This document shows positions 42,549 to 51,638 of a DNA stretch of 64,000 nt, in pieces (positions within the stretch are counted from its first letter, which is position 1; every line of letters starts with the position of its first letter). The DNA lies in assembly GCA_965277355.1 (NCBI GenBank), contig CBDICN010000001.1, forward strand, positions 1,302,001 through 1,366,000, in the 5' to 3' direction. The position numbers and the translations under genes were made by a program. Below the pieces are notes generated by a model, which was not told the origin of the DNA, searched no databases, and saw nothing but the letters and a program-made list of their open reading frames with translations. Source of the stretch: RH-AL1 sp965277355 (GTDB taxonomy: Bacteria > Pseudomonadota > Alphaproteobacteria > Rhizobiales > Beijerinckiaceae).

Positions 42549-43316
42549 TCAGAATTGTACGCCCCGGGTGAGCGCGCCGTCGACCACCAGGTTGGTGCCG
42601 GTGGTGAAGCTTGCGGCCGGGCTCGCCAGGAACACCACGGCGTTGGCCATCTCCCGCGGCGTGCCCATGCGCCCGGTCGGATTGAGCGCCATCGCCGCCT
42701 TGTAGAGCTCGGGATTGTCGTGCTCGATCGTGTGCCACACGCCGCCCTCGAAATAGGTGTTGCCGGGCGACACGCTGTTGGCGCGAATGCCTTGGCCGGC
42801 AAGCTGATAGGCGAGGCCTTGCGTGTAATGGATGAGCGCGGCCTTGAAGGCTCCGTACGGTCCGGCGGCGAAATCCACCTCGCGTCCCGAGACGCTGGAC
42901 ACGCTGACGATCGCCGCCGCCTTGCTGGCCTTGAGGTAAGGCATCGCCGCCTCGACGAGTCGCACGCAGCCCATCATGTCGATCTCGAAGCCGCGCCGCC
43001 AGCTCTCCTCGCCGGCGCCGATCGAAAGGGCGCTCGCGTTGGCCACGGTGATATCGAGGCCGCCCAGCCTGTCGGCCGCCTCGCGAACCCATTGCGCGAG
43101 GACGGGCGCGTCGGCGACGTCGAGCGCCTTGCCGAAGCAGCTCACGCCCGTTCCGGCGATCGCCTGCTGGCAACGCGCGACCGCCTCCGCGTCGCGCGCG
43201 CAAAAGGCCACGTCCGCGCCTTCGCGGGCAAGTGTCTCGACGATGGCCCGACCGATGCCCTTGGTGCCCCCCGTGACGATGGCGCGAAGGCCTTTCAATC
43301 CCAAGTCCATCTGCAA
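42549..43316 (-). CDS. SDR family NAD(P)-dependent oxidoreductase
   Basis: 255 aa. It shows the classical short-chain dehydrogenase layout: cofactor motif AIVTGGTKGIGRAIVE (TGxxxGIG), then ITVANASAL. The catalytic Ser is in IVSVSSVSGREVDF, the catalytic Tyr and Lys in GPYGAFKAALIHY, and SPGNTYFEGG follows. Tyr sits in Y-x3-K spacing as GPYGAFKAA. ATG 43310 is an alternative start. Second gene of the minus-strand amide catabolism operon; its substrate may be an alcohol or ketone formed by its neighbours. Confidence 0.9.
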   Translation of the reverse strand: MQMDLGLKGLRAIVTGGTKGIGRAIVETLAREGADVAFCARDAEAVARCQQAIAGTGVSCFGKALDVADAPVLAQWVREAADRLGGLDITVANASALSIGAGEESWRRGFEIDMMGCVRLVEAAMPYLKASKAAAIVSVSSVSGREVDFAAGPYGAFKAALIHYTQGLAYQLAGQGIRANSVSPGNTYFEGGVWHTIEHDNPELYKAAMALNPTGRMGTPREMANAVVFLASPAASFTTGTNLVVDGALTRGVQF

Positions 43317-43402
43317 TCATCCTCTTCGACGACGGTCGGCAGCCTGCGCGTACGCTCCTTGATGTGCAAGACCAGCACCACTCCGCATCTGATCCCTCCG
43401 GC

Positions 43403-44857
43403 TCAGGCAGTCGCCTGCGGCAGGCGATCCAGAGGCCGGCTGACCACCTCGAAGGCGTGCGCGATCCGCAGAAGCTCCCGGTCGGCGCCTGGCCGTCCGA
43501 TCAGCTGCAGTCCGGACGGCAGCCTGTTCGGACCGCCGAAGCCGGCCGGCAGGCAGACCACGGGGCAGCCCGACAGCGTGCCAGGGACGACCACCTCCAT
43601 CCAGCGATGGTATGTATCCATTCGTCGCCCCGCGATCTCGCGCGGCCAAGTTACCTCGCACGGAAACGGGAAGATCTGCGCGCTCGGCAGCGCCAGTGCG
43701 TCGAAGCGCTCGAACAGCCGCATGATCCGCCGGTGCAGCGCGGTGCGGGTGACCGATGCCTGGTAGAGGTCGGTAGCCGAGAGCGCGAGACCGCCTTCGA
43801 TCTCCCAGATCAGCTCCGGCTTGAGGAGCGCACGCTTTGCCGGATCGGCGTGGACGGCCTTGAAGCGCCCGGCGACCAGCGTATGGCGCCACGTCAGCCA
43901 GCATCGCCACAGCCGTTCCTCGTCGAAGTCGAGCGCGGCATCCTCGATCTCGCAGCCGGCGGTGCGAAGCACGCCGAGCGCATCGCGGCAGAGCGCCAGC
44001 ATGCCCTCCTCCATGGCCAGCGCGCCGCCCAGGTTGCCGAGCCAGCCGATCCGCTGGCCGGCAACGTCGCTTTCGAGCAGTGCCGCCGGCAGAGGCGGCT
44101 CCGCGAGCGACAGCGGCGCGCGCCCGTCATGGCCACTCATCACCGAAAGCAGCAGCGCGAGGTCGGCCACCGTGCGCGCCATCGGACCGTCCGTGCTCAG
44201 TTGCTGGAGGTAGGCTTCCGGCTCCGGCAGCGAGGGCACGCGGCCGGCACTCGGGCGCAAGCCGAAAACGCCGTTCCAGCCGGCCGGGTTGCGCAGCGAT
44301 CCCGCGAAGTCGCTGCCGTCGGCGAGCGGCACAATGCGAAGCGCCAGCGCGACCGCGGCCCCGCCGGAACTGCCGCCGGCGCTTAAGCGCCGATCGTAGG
44401 CATTGCGGGTCGGCCCGAAGACCGGATTGTAGGTGTGAGAGCCGAGGCCGAACTCCGGCACGTTGGTCTTGCCGACGAGGATCGCGCCGGCCGCCCGCAA
44501 GCGCTCGACGAACAGCGCGTCGTGCGCCGGCACATGATCGGCAAACAGCGGCGAGCCCCAGGTGGTGCGGATGCCCCTCGTCGGCGCGAGGTCCTTCACG
44601 GCGTGTGGCAAGCCGTGCAGCGGGCCGCGCCTGTGCCCCGCCGCAAGCTCACGGTCGCAGGCGTCCGCCTCGGCAAGGAGCGCCTCGGCCGGGCGCAACG
44701 AGACGATGGCGTTGAACGCGGCGTTGACCGTCTCGATGCGGGCGAGATGCGCCGCCATCACCTCTCGGCAGGAGACCCGACGCGCCGCCATGGCGCCGGC
44801 GAGCGTGCAGGCCTCCATCTCGACGATCTCTTTGCCCTGCTCCGTCCCGTTCGACAT
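43403..44857 (-). CDS. Amidase signature family protein
   Basis: 484 aa from ATG 44857 (MSNGTEQGKEIVEMEACTLA). Triad: Lys in LPHAVKDLAPTRGI, cis-Ser in SAGGSSGGAAVALALR, Ser in LADGSDFAGSLRNPAGW. Near the end PLDRLPQATA closes the protein. It is divergent from the first DUF3311/symporter pair, with 91 bases between starts, a layout suggesting shared control of uptake and breakdown of one substrate. The family alone does not reveal the substrate. Confidence 0.9.
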   Translation of the reverse strand: MSNGTEQGKEIVEMEACTLAGAMAARRVSCREVMAAHLARIETVNAAFNAIVSLRPAEALLAEADACDRELAAGHRRGPLHGLPHAVKDLAPTRGIRTTWGSPLFADHVPAHDALFVERLRAAGAILVGKTNVPEFGLGSHTYNPVFGPTRNAYDRRLSAGGSSGGAAVALALRIVPLADGSDFAGSLRNPAGWNGVFGLRPSAGRVPSLPEPEAYLQQLSTDGPMARTVADLALLLSVMSGHDGRAPLSLAEPPLPAALLESDVAGQRIGWLGNLGGALAMEEGMLALCRDALGVLRTAGCEIEDAALDFDEERLWRCWLTWRHTLVAGRFKAVHADPAKRALLKPELIWEIEGGLALSATDLYQASVTRTALHRRIMRLFERFDALALPSAQIFPFPCEVTWPREIAGRRMDTYHRWMEVVVPGTLSGCPVVCLPAGFGGPNRLPSGLQLIGRPGADRELLRIAHAFEVVSRPLDRLPQATA

Positions 44858-44948
44858 CCCGCGAAAACTCCCTCGCGCCTTGGCCCTGCTTTTGCGACAA
44901 TCGGTCGAAGGGCCGCTCGATGTCGAGGCCCAGGAAAGGACGCTGCTC

Positions 44949-45137
44949 TTGGCCCTCAAATGGCTCGGCCTCGTACCGGCTGTCGCGCTTTTCGCCGGCA
45001 TGCCCTTCCTCAACAGCGCCGAGCCACAGGTGCTCGGCCTGCCGCTGCCGCTCGCCTGGGCAACCGGCTGCACCCTGCTGACGGCGGCCGTCCTCGCCCT
45101 CGTCTACGCTCTCGATCCGGCCAACCGCACACCATGA
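44949..45137 (+). CDS. DUF3311 small membrane protein (symporter partner)
   Basis: 62 aa from TTG 44949, chosen because AAAGGA lies 8 bases upstream and the protein then has normal family length. Two membrane helices: WLGLVPAVALFAGMPFLNS and AWATGCTLLTAAVLALVYAL. Its stop overlaps the ATG of the symporter (ATGA). DUF3311 proteins regularly precede sodium:solute symporters and are presumed small subunits. A second pair follows at 46761. Confidence 0.75.
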   Translation: MALKWLGLVPAVALFAGMPFLNSAEPQVLGLPLPLAWATGCTLLTAAVLALVYALDPANRTP

Positions 45138-46624
45138 ACATCGCCACGATCCTCATCGGTGCGACGATGATTTTCGCGCTCGTCATGGGCCTGCGCGGCG
45201 GCCTGGCGCACGGCCGGCGCGCCGACAGGGGCGTCGCGCTCGAGGGCTGGAGCGTCGGCGGCCGCAACTTCGGCTCCGTGCTGGTCTTCCTGCTGATGGC
45301 GGGGGAGATCTACACGACCTTCACCTTTCTCGGCGCGTCGGGCTACGCCTACGGCAAGGGCTCGGCCTCGTACTACATCCTCTGCTACTTTCCGATGGCC
45401 TACCTCCTTGCCTACTGGCTGACGCCGGCGATATGGCGCTACGCCCGGGCGGAGGGGCTCGTCTCGCAGGCCGGCTTCTTCGCGCGGAAGTACAACAGCA
45501 GGCCGCTTGGCCTCCTCGTTACCTGCGTCGGCATCGTCGCGCTGGTACCCTATCTCGTGCTGCAGCTGAAGGGGCTGGGCATCATCATGACGACGGCGAG
45601 CTACGGCGCCGTCTCGCCGACGCTCGGCGCCTGGCTCGGTGCCATCGTGATGGCGCTCTACGTGGCCGTGTCCGGCATCCATGGCCCGGCGTCGATCGCG
45701 CTGATCAAGGACGTCCTCATCCTCATGGTGATCGCGTTCCTCGGGATCTACCTGCCGCTGCACATCGCCGGCGGCATTGGGCCGATGTTCGCCGCCGTCG
45801 ATCACGCGCATGCCAACTTCCTCGCCTTCCCGGCACGTGGGAAAAGCATGGCCTGGTTCGAATCGACGGTGGCGCTCACCGCCTGCGGCTTCTTCATGTG
45901 GCCGCACAGTTTCGGCTCGATCTACACGGCGCGGAACGAGATGACGCTGCGGCGTAACGCGGTGGTGGCGCCGATCTACGGCCTGCTGCTCCTGTTTGCG
46001 CTGTTCGTCGGCTTCGCCGCGCTTCTGCGCGTGCCGGGGCTTACCGGCAAGGACATCGATCTCGCGCTGTTCAAGGTCGCTTTGTCGGAGCTGCCGCCCG
46101 TCGTCATAGGGATCATCGGCGCGGCCGGCGTGCTGACGGCTCTGGTCCCGGGCTCGATGATGCTGATGGCAGCCTCGACGACGCTCGCGCGCGACATGTA
46201 CCCGCTTGCACGACCCGCGGCCGGCGACAAAGAGGTGGCTCTCGCCGCCAAGGCGTTCGTGCCGGTGGTGGCTGCCGTCGCCCTGTACTTCGCCATAAGC
46301 GGGGGAGACACGATCGTCGCGCTGCTGCTGATGGGCTACGCGCTGGTCACCCAGCTGTTCCCGGCGCTGATCGCGAGCCTGTCGCGGCGACAGGTGTTCT
46401 CCGCGGAAGGCGCCTTCGCCGGCATATGCGTCGGCGTCGGCGTTGTCATCGCCACGACAGTGACGAAGACGGAGATCGCCACCCTCGCGCCAGGCCTGCC
46501 CGGCTGGCTGGCCGATCTCAACATCGGCATCGTCGCGCTCGGCCTCAACGTCGCGATGGCGGCCGTGGTAAGCTTGGCAAGCCGCCTCGTCCCGCAACGC
46601 GCGGCCGCTGGCGCGTCGAGCTGA
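45134..46624 (+). CDS. Sodium:solute symporter family protein
   Basis: 496 aa, ~13 membrane segments. The family core is present: LEGWSVGGRNFGSVLVFLLM, FARKYNSRPLGLLVTCVGIV, GIHGPASIALIKDVLILMVI, FMWPHSFGSIYTARNEMTLR and LVPGSMMLMAASTTLARDMY. The group resembles monocarboxylate/amino-acid symporters (MctP-like). Translation is coupled to the DUF3311 gene. Adjacent to an amidase/hydrolase operon, it may import the amide or its carboxylate. Substrate unproven. Confidence 0.9.
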   Translation: MNIATILIGATMIFALVMGLRGGLAHGRRADRGVALEGWSVGGRNFGSVLVFLLMAGEIYTTFTFLGASGYAYGKGSASYYILCYFPMAYLLAYWLTPAIWRYARAEGLVSQAGFFARKYNSRPLGLLVTCVGIVALVPYLVLQLKGLGIIMTTASYGAVSPTLGAWLGAIVMALYVAVSGIHGPASIALIKDVLILMVIAFLGIYLPLHIAGGIGPMFAAVDHAHANFLAFPARGKSMAWFESTVALTACGFFMWPHSFGSIYTARNEMTLRRNAVVAPIYGLLLLFALFVGFAALLRVPGLTGKDIDLALFKVALSELPPVVIGIIGAAGVLTALVPGSMMLMAASTTLARDMYPLARPAAGDKEVALAAKAFVPVVAAVALYFAISGGDTIVALLLMGYALVTQLFPALIASLSRRQVFSAEGAFAGICVGVGVVIATTVTKTEIATLAPGLPGWLADLNIGIVALGLNVAMAAVVSLASRLVPQRAAAGASS

Positions 46625-46760
46625 AGCGTTCGGCGCCCCGCGATTGTGCCCTCACGGGCCGAGCGATGCGATCATCGCAGCCAGCCGCGGCTCTTCCAAG
46701 CCGAGCTTGTCCGATCAGTGACCTCGCGGTATTGCCCGCAATCCCAGGAACGCCCGATCC

Positions 46761-46943
46761 ATGAAATACGTCCTGCTCGCCGTGCCTTGCCTGGCGGCGC
46801 TCGCGGTGCCGCTCTACAACTTCGACGATCCGCGCCTCTTCGGCATTCCGTTCTTCTATTGCGCGATGTTCATCCAGGTGCCGCTATCGGCGCTGTTCAT
46901 CTACCTCGCTTTCCGCATCGACCTCGCCGCGGGCGACGTCTGA
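46761..46943 (+). CDS. DUF3311 small membrane protein (second symporter partner)
   Basis: 60 aa from ATG 46761. Two hydrophobic helices: YVLLAVPCLAALAVPLYNF and FYCAMFIQVPLSALFIYLAF. One base separates its stop from the next ATG. Only weakly similar to the first DUF3311 copy, so the pair is an old duplication or a separate acquisition. Confidence 0.85.
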   Translation: MKYVLLAVPCLAALAVPLYNFDDPRLFGIPFFYCAMFIQVPLSALFIYLAFRIDLAAGDV

Positions 46944-46944
46944 G

Positions 46945-48483
46945 ATGCCGCCGGTTCGCGAGGTCCATCTGAACTGGCCGGCGACCGTCGTGTTCGTCGC
47001 CGCCTTCGCGCTCGTCAGCGTGATCGGTTTCGTCGCGGGGCGTTGGCGGCGCGGCGATCTCGGCGACCTCGCCGAATGGGGCCTCGGCGGCCGCCGCTTC
47101 GGCGCCTGGGTTTCATGGTTCCTGATCGGCGGCGATCTCTACACCGCCTACACCGTCATCGCGGTGCCGGCGCTAGTCTACGCAAGCGGCGCGTTCGGCT
47201 TCTTCGCGGTGCCCTACACGATCCTCATCTACCCCCTGCTCTATCTCACCTTTCCGCGGCTGTGGACCATCGCGCAGCGCAAGGGCTACGTCACCGCCGC
47301 CGACTACGTCGCCGGCCGCTACGGCAATCGCTGGCTGGCGCTCGCCGTCGCGGTCACCGGCATTGTCGCGACGATGCCCTACATCGCGCTCCAGCTCGTC
47401 GGCATGGAGAAAGTGATCGAGGCGCTCGGCTTCGCCGACAGCAACGTCGCGATCTCCATCGCCTTCGTGGTGCTGGCGCTCTACACCTACACGTCGGGGC
47501 TGCGCGCGCCGGCGCTGATCGCCTTTGTCAAGGACGTGATGATCTACGTCTTCGTCATCGCGGCGGTGATCGTCGTCCCGCTCAAGCTCGGCGGCTACGG
47601 CCAGATCTTCGACAAGGCCGGCGCCGCGCTGGCCCTGAAGGGGGCGATCACCCACAAGCCCGCGGGCCTGACCCTTCAGGCGGCGCAGGTGACGCCGTTC
47701 GTCACGTTGGCGCTGGGTTCGGCGATGGCGCTCTTCATGTACCCGCACTCGATGACCGGCCTGCTCGCCGCCCGCTCCGCCACGACGATCCGGCGCAACG
47801 CCTACATGCTGCCGGCCTATTCGCTGGTGCTCGGCCTCATCGCGGTGATGGGCTACATGGCGCTTGCCGCCGGCATCGCCGTCAAGGATCCGCAGGCGGC
47901 GGTCCCGCAGCTGTTCCTTGCGATGTTCCCCGGCTGGTTCGCCGGCTTCGCCTTCGCCGGCATCGCCATCGGCGCGCTCGTGCCTGCCGCCATCATGTCG
48001 ATCGGCGCGGCAAGCACCTTCACCCGCAACGTGTGGAAACCTTTCGTCGACCCGGCGATGACGCCGCGCCACGAGGCGCAACTCGCCAAGCTGATGAGCC
48101 TGATCGTCAAGGTCGGCGCCCTGATCGTGATCCTCACGATGCCGACCGCCTTGGCGATCGATCTGCAGCTGCTCGGCGGCGTCTGGATGGTCCAGGTGTT
48201 CCCGACCGTGGTGCTCGGCCTCTTCGTGCGCCGGTTCTCCGGCTGGGCCCTGCTGGCCGGCTGGGCGGTGGGCATGGCGACGGGCACCCTCCTCTCCGCC
48301 GCACCCGGCGGGTGGACTCCGGTCCATGCGATCGCCGGTGGCATCTCCGCCTACAACGGCCTGACGGCGGTGCTGCTCAACCTGGCCGTCGCCGCCGTGC
48401 TGTCGACGATGCTGCCGAACCGTGCGCCGGACGAGACGCGGCTTGATCAGGATGCGGACGCGTTGGCACCGGCGCAGGCCTAG
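46945..48483 (+). CDS. Sodium:solute symporter family protein
   Basis: 512 aa with ~13 membrane segments. Family segments: GRRFGAWVSWFLIGGDLYTA, VAGRYGNRWLALAVAVTGIV, FMYPHSMTGLLAARSATTIR and LVPAAIMSIGAASTFTRNVW. It differs clearly from the symporter at 45134, so the two may import different substrates. Its TAG stop coincides with the left end of a MITE-like element, which may have supplied the present C-terminus. Confidence 0.9.
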   Translation: MPPVREVHLNWPATVVFVAAFALVSVIGFVAGRWRRGDLGDLAEWGLGGRRFGAWVSWFLIGGDLYTAYTVIAVPALVYASGAFGFFAVPYTILIYPLLYLTFPRLWTIAQRKGYVTAADYVAGRYGNRWLALAVAVTGIVATMPYIALQLVGMEKVIEALGFADSNVAISIAFVVLALYTYTSGLRAPALIAFVKDVMIYVFVIAAVIVVPLKLGGYGQIFDKAGAALALKGAITHKPAGLTLQAAQVTPFVTLALGSAMALFMYPHSMTGLLAARSATTIRRNAYMLPAYSLVLGLIAVMGYMALAAGIAVKDPQAAVPQLFLAMFPGWFAGFAFAGIAIGALVPAAIMSIGAASTFTRNVWKPFVDPAMTPRHEAQLAKLMSLIVKVGALIVILTMPTALAIDLQLLGGVWMVQVFPTVVLGLFVRRFSGWALLAGWAVGMATGTLLSAAPGGWTPVHAIAGGISAYNGLTAVLLNLAVAAVLSTMLPNRAPDETRLDQDADALAPAQA

Positions 48484-48585
48484 AGCATCGGACGGTGATT
48501 CGGAGTCGCTTCGCGACGCTTATATGCCTGTCCTCGCTACGCTTTCCTGATCGGAGCAAGTCCGCAACAGCGGACGTTGCTCTAG
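48480..48585. mobile_element. MITE-like palindromic element
   Basis: 106 bp bounded by CTAGAGCA (48480-48487) and TGCTCTAG (48578-48585). Inside are the hairpins GTCGC-TTC-GCGAC and GAGCAAGTCCGC-AACA-GCGGACGTTGCTC (one bulged base). An outer pair CCTGATC/GATCAGG spans 48546-48595. Elements with CTAGAGCA ends are frequent in Hyphomicrobiales intergenic DNA. It may also end transcription of the symporter operon. Confidence 0.6.
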
Positions 48586-48868
48586 CGAGATCAGGCAGCC
48601 TTGGCGTGCCCGCGCGCGGCGATGCACTTCGACGGTCACGTGGGATGGCCGGGTGAGCCGGCGAGCAGCGCCTTGCGACGGACGGAGCGCGGGGCGCGTC
48701 GCTCACCGCGCTCAGAAACACTGCGTTGCGCCGGGCCTTGAGCCGCCTCCCGATGACCATGACGTTCACGGCCGTGACCTTCATGGAGAACAAGACGAAC
48801 GGTGGTCGGCAGCCAGCAAGGCGCTATGTTGGCGGCACACGGACGCCACGATCGAGGAGAAACGAAAA
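48586..48868. other. Intergenic region before the cupin gene
   Basis: No gene is supported; the overlapping open frames on both strands are arginine- and serine-rich without family features. A GAGGAG motif (48853-48858) near the end serves as ribosome-binding site for the cupin gene. Confidence 0.4.
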
Positions 48869-49303
48869 ATGGCCGAGGCGAAGCCGGACGCACCGCAGAA
48901 CAAGGGTCGCTTCGACGTCATGGCACTGGCGGCGACCTTGCCGGAGACAGCGCGGACGATGCTCGCCGACATCTATCTCGCCGACCGCGAAGCGGCGAGC
49001 TGCCGAATCTTCCGCGTCTACCGGCCGGTGCCGGCGCACTACCACGAGACCTGCGACGAGTTCCTCTACGTGCTGTCGGGCCGCGGCCATTTCTGGATGG
49101 GCGATGCGTCGGACGAGGCGGCGTTCGGACCCGGCCAGCTGCTCGTGTTCGAGCGCAAGACGGCGCATTGCATTCCGAAGATCCTCGAGGAGCCGCTCAC
49201 CGTGCTCGCGATCGATACGCCGCGCCGCGCGTCCAAGGACATCATTTTCGTCGACAAGGACGCCGGCACGGCGGCGACCTTCATGGCCCGCAACGCGGAA
49301 TGA
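48869..49303 (+). CDS. Cupin domain protein
   Basis: 144 aa from ATG 48869 with GAGGAG 10 bases upstream. A single small beta-barrel carries the cupin metal motif: PVPAHYHETCDEFLYVLSGR (HxH...E) and then PGQLLVFERKTAHCIPKI with the second-motif His. It may be a sugar-phosphate isomerase-like or ligand-binding cupin; nothing points to a particular substrate. It is convergent with the first transglutaminase-like protease, 10 bases apart. Confidence 0.85.
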   Translation: MAEAKPDAPQNKGRFDVMALAATLPETARTMLADIYLADREAASCRIFRVYRPVPAHYHETCDEFLYVLSGRGHFWMGDASDEAAFGPGQLLVFERKTAHCIPKILEEPLTVLAIDTPRRASKDIIFVDKDAGTAATFMARNAE

Positions 49304-49313
49304 CCGGCGTCGA

Positions 49314-49991
49314 TCAGTTCACCCCGGCGGTCGTCACAGGCATAGTGGCGGGGCCGATCGACACCCAAACGTTAGGGTCTTCCTGGGACTGGCGCTTGAC
49401 GAATTTGTAGCCCGTCTCGTCCCACAGCTTGATCTCGCCCACCATGTTGTCGAGGATGTAGTCGCCGCGGTCGGACTTCACCGTGAGGATTGTGTGGCCG
49501 TTGCCATCGAGGTCGCGGACGATCGTCATCAGTAACGCCTGGCGCGGGAAGCCGAGGTCGAGCAGCTTCTTGCGCTTCCACAGCGCGTAGATCTTGCAGT
49601 CGCCCTTGCCGTCGGTCGGATAGTCCCAGTGGTCGAGCAGCGTGCCCCAATGCTCGACGTTGCTGACCGGCTCGATCTCGGCGTTGACCTGCCGGTTGGT
49701 CGCCTCGAGCGTCTTCATCACGCGGCGCGACATCACGACGTCGATCGGTTCGGCGATATCGACGCGGCACTCTTCCAGACGACGGGTGCAGAAATCCGCC
49801 CAGCCGTAGGGCACACGGGTGACGTCGCCGATGGGCGCGGCATGGACCGCCGCCGCTTGCAGCGTGTCCGTATGCTCCTGAATGCCGGCGACACGCTTGT
49901 GCGGGTGGGCGTGACTAGCCGCCTGGGCTACCGAGGCCAAGCCAGCGGCGAGCGCGAACACAAAGAGCCGGCCGATCCACTTCCGCATCAC
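49314..49991 (-). CDS. Transglutaminase-like cysteine protease (BTLCP, peptidase C93 family)
   Basis: 225 aa with a signal peptide (LFVFALAAGLASVAQAASHA). Catalytic triad positions: Cys in DGKGDCKIYALWKRKKL, His in LDGNGHTILTVKSDRG, Asp in YILDNMVGEIKLWDE. This is the bacterial transglutaminase-like cysteine proteinase family (PF06035). Related periplasmic proteases of pseudomonads (LapG) cleave surface adhesins, but no adhesin gene is near. It is paralogous to the next gene on the same strand, with over 80% identity by eye in the ~130-residue core. Confidence 0.92.
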   Translation of the reverse strand: MMRKWIGRLFVFALAAGLASVAQAASHAHPHKRVAGIQEHTDTLQAAAVHAAPIGDVTRVPYGWADFCTRRLEECRVDIAEPIDVVMSRRVMKTLEATNRQVNAEIEPVSNVEHWGTLLDHWDYPTDGKGDCKIYALWKRKKLLDLGFPRQALLMTIVRDLDGNGHTILTVKSDRGDYILDNMVGEIKLWDETGYKFVKRQSQEDPNVWVSIGPATMPVTTAGVN

Positions 49992-50058
49992 ACGCCCCCA
50001 CGTCCGGCAATCTCAGTGTCGGTCCTGGCGTTCCGGCCGTCAATGGAATGGTTAAGGC

Positions 50059-50697
50059 TTAGTTAATTCTCCGATCGGCCTTGGCGAGCCCCGCGACCTC
50101 GCGGTCGCCGCTGGGACCGATGGAGACCCACACGTTGGGATCTTCCTGCGATTGCCGTTTGATGAAATTGTAGCCGGTCGCGTTCCAGGGGCGGATCTCG
50201 CCGACCATGTTATCGAGGGTGAGATCGCCATGATCGGTCTTAACGGTCAGAATGGTGTGGCCGTTGCCATCGAGGTCGCGGACGATCGTCATCAGCAACG
50301 CCTGCCGCGGAAAGCCGAGATCGATGAGCTTCTTGCGCTTCCACAAAGCGTAGATCTTACAGTCGCCCTTGCCATCCGCGGGGTAGTCCCAGTGGTCGAG
50401 CATCGTGCCCCAGTGGTCGAGATTGCTGATCGGCTCGATCTCGGCGTTCACGACGGCGTTCACGCGACGGAGGATCTGCATCGTCGCATGGTTGAGGTGC
50501 AGGTCGACCGGCGCGAGCGGCTGCACGTCGCATTCCTGCGGCTGCCGCCCGCAGAGGTCTGCCCAGCCGTAAGGGGTTCGCGTGACCTCGCCCACCGCCG
50601 CGTACGTCGCGAACGATTGCTGCGCCTGGGCCGCCTGTCCCGCGGCTGAAATACAGGCGGTCACGGCAAGGACAAGGACGGCTTTGGTGATAGGCAC
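50059..50697 (-). CDS. Transglutaminase-like cysteine protease (BTLCP), tandem paralogue
   Basis: 212 aa with a signal peptide (VLVLAVTACISAAGQAAQAQ). Same triad: DGKGDCKIYALWKRKKLI, LDGNGHTILTVKTDHGD, LTLDNMVGEIRPWNA. It differs from the copy at 49314 mostly in the N-terminal ~80 and last ~20 residues. It lies 67 bases upstream of that copy on the same strand, so the pair arose by tandem duplication and is probably cotranscribed. A two-Cys segment ADLCGRQPQECDV may form a disulfide. Confidence 0.92.
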   Translation of the reverse strand: MPITKAVLVLAVTACISAAGQAAQAQQSFATYAAVGEVTRTPYGWADLCGRQPQECDVQPLAPVDLHLNHATMQILRRVNAVVNAEIEPISNLDHWGTMLDHWDYPADGKGDCKIYALWKRKKLIDLGFPRQALLMTIVRDLDGNGHTILTVKTDHGDLTLDNMVGEIRPWNATGYNFIKRQSQEDPNVWVSIGPSGDREVAGLAKADRRIN

Positions 50698-50969
50698 GAT
50701 CGAACCCCCACGTTGATGGGTTCAATCTGCCGAGCGCCTTCTGATGTAGGCGGAAGAAATTCCTTCGGATTCGAGGCAACGGCGTTAACCGCGCCGGAGG
50801 CGCTGGGAGCGGCAAAAATATCCGTCCCGCGAGGCGCGGAACCGAAGGCGCTCCGTGAACCGGCAGATCGCATTGGTAAACGCGCCCACGGAACCGCCAC
50901 AAATCCTACGGCTGAAAGGAGTCAGCGTGAATGACGAATGAATGCGCTGCGGCCGTGGCCAAACGCGCG

Positions 50970-51536
50970 CTACTGGCGCATCAACCCGCAAGCGAGAGTT
51001 TCGGGATGGCAATGCCCGGCGCGGTCGCGCTGGGCGATGCAGATGGAGCCGTCCTTCAAATCGAAGCGCGTCTCGCTCGGGCCGATCACCGCCTTGATGC
51101 AGAGCGACGGGACGCCTGGCGGCGAACCGAAGTCGTCGATCAGCGCGACGGCATAGGCTTTCCGCGGCTCGTCCCAACGCCGCACCGCGGTAGCATCGAC
51201 GGAGGCGCTTTGCGTCGCATGCCTCGCGATGACCTTGGCCTTGCCGTGCTCGTCCTTATCCGGGAAGCTCAGAGCCAGCGAAAAGGAGTAGGCGGTGGTG
51301 CCGACCTTGTAGCCGAAGTTGACGGCGAGATCGCCGGTCGACTGGTTCTCCAGCACGGGACCCGACGGCAGAATCGTCGGCTCGAACCCTGTCGCTCCCG
51401 GCATGGCGGTGAGCAGTTCGTAGCCTTCGGCGGTGCGGTCACCGAACAGCATCAGCTTGCGATAAGCGAAGAGTCCGAGAACGAGAAGGAGCGGCACCAG
51501 CACGGCGCCGCCGATGACCTTGAAGGATCTCGTCAT
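50970..51536 (-). CDS. Hypothetical membrane-anchored protein
   Basis: 188 aa from ATG 51536 (MTRSFKVIGGAVLVPLLLVL). One N-terminal membrane helix (residues ~8-25) is followed by a periplasmic domain with beta character: GTTAYSFSLALSFPDKDEHG, AVRRWDEPRKAYAVALIDDF, and two cysteines near the end in SICIAQRDRAGHC-type sequence. No family recognised. Divergent from a small gene at 51639. Confidence 0.7.
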   Translation of the reverse strand: MTRSFKVIGGAVLVPLLLVLGLFAYRKLMLFGDRTAEGYELLTAMPGATGFEPTILPSGPVLENQSTGDLAVNFGYKVGTTAYSFSLALSFPDKDEHGKAKVIARHATQSASVDATAVRRWDEPRKAYAVALIDDFGSPPGVPSLCIKAVIGPSETRFDLKDGSICIAQRDRAGHCHPETLACGLMRQ

Positions 51537-51638
51537 CCCGATCCTTTCGCGCTGCCCCGTCCCAGCGTCCATGCACATGCGCTGTAACAAAGTCGAGCCT
51601 GTCTTGCGGGCCAAGTAGAAAGGTGATAACGCGAAGGC

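Noticed and set aside
48653..48868. Longer form of the cupin gene starting at 48653
   Set aside because: The extra residues are Arg-rich and unrelated to cupins; GAGGAG before ATG 48869 decides the start.
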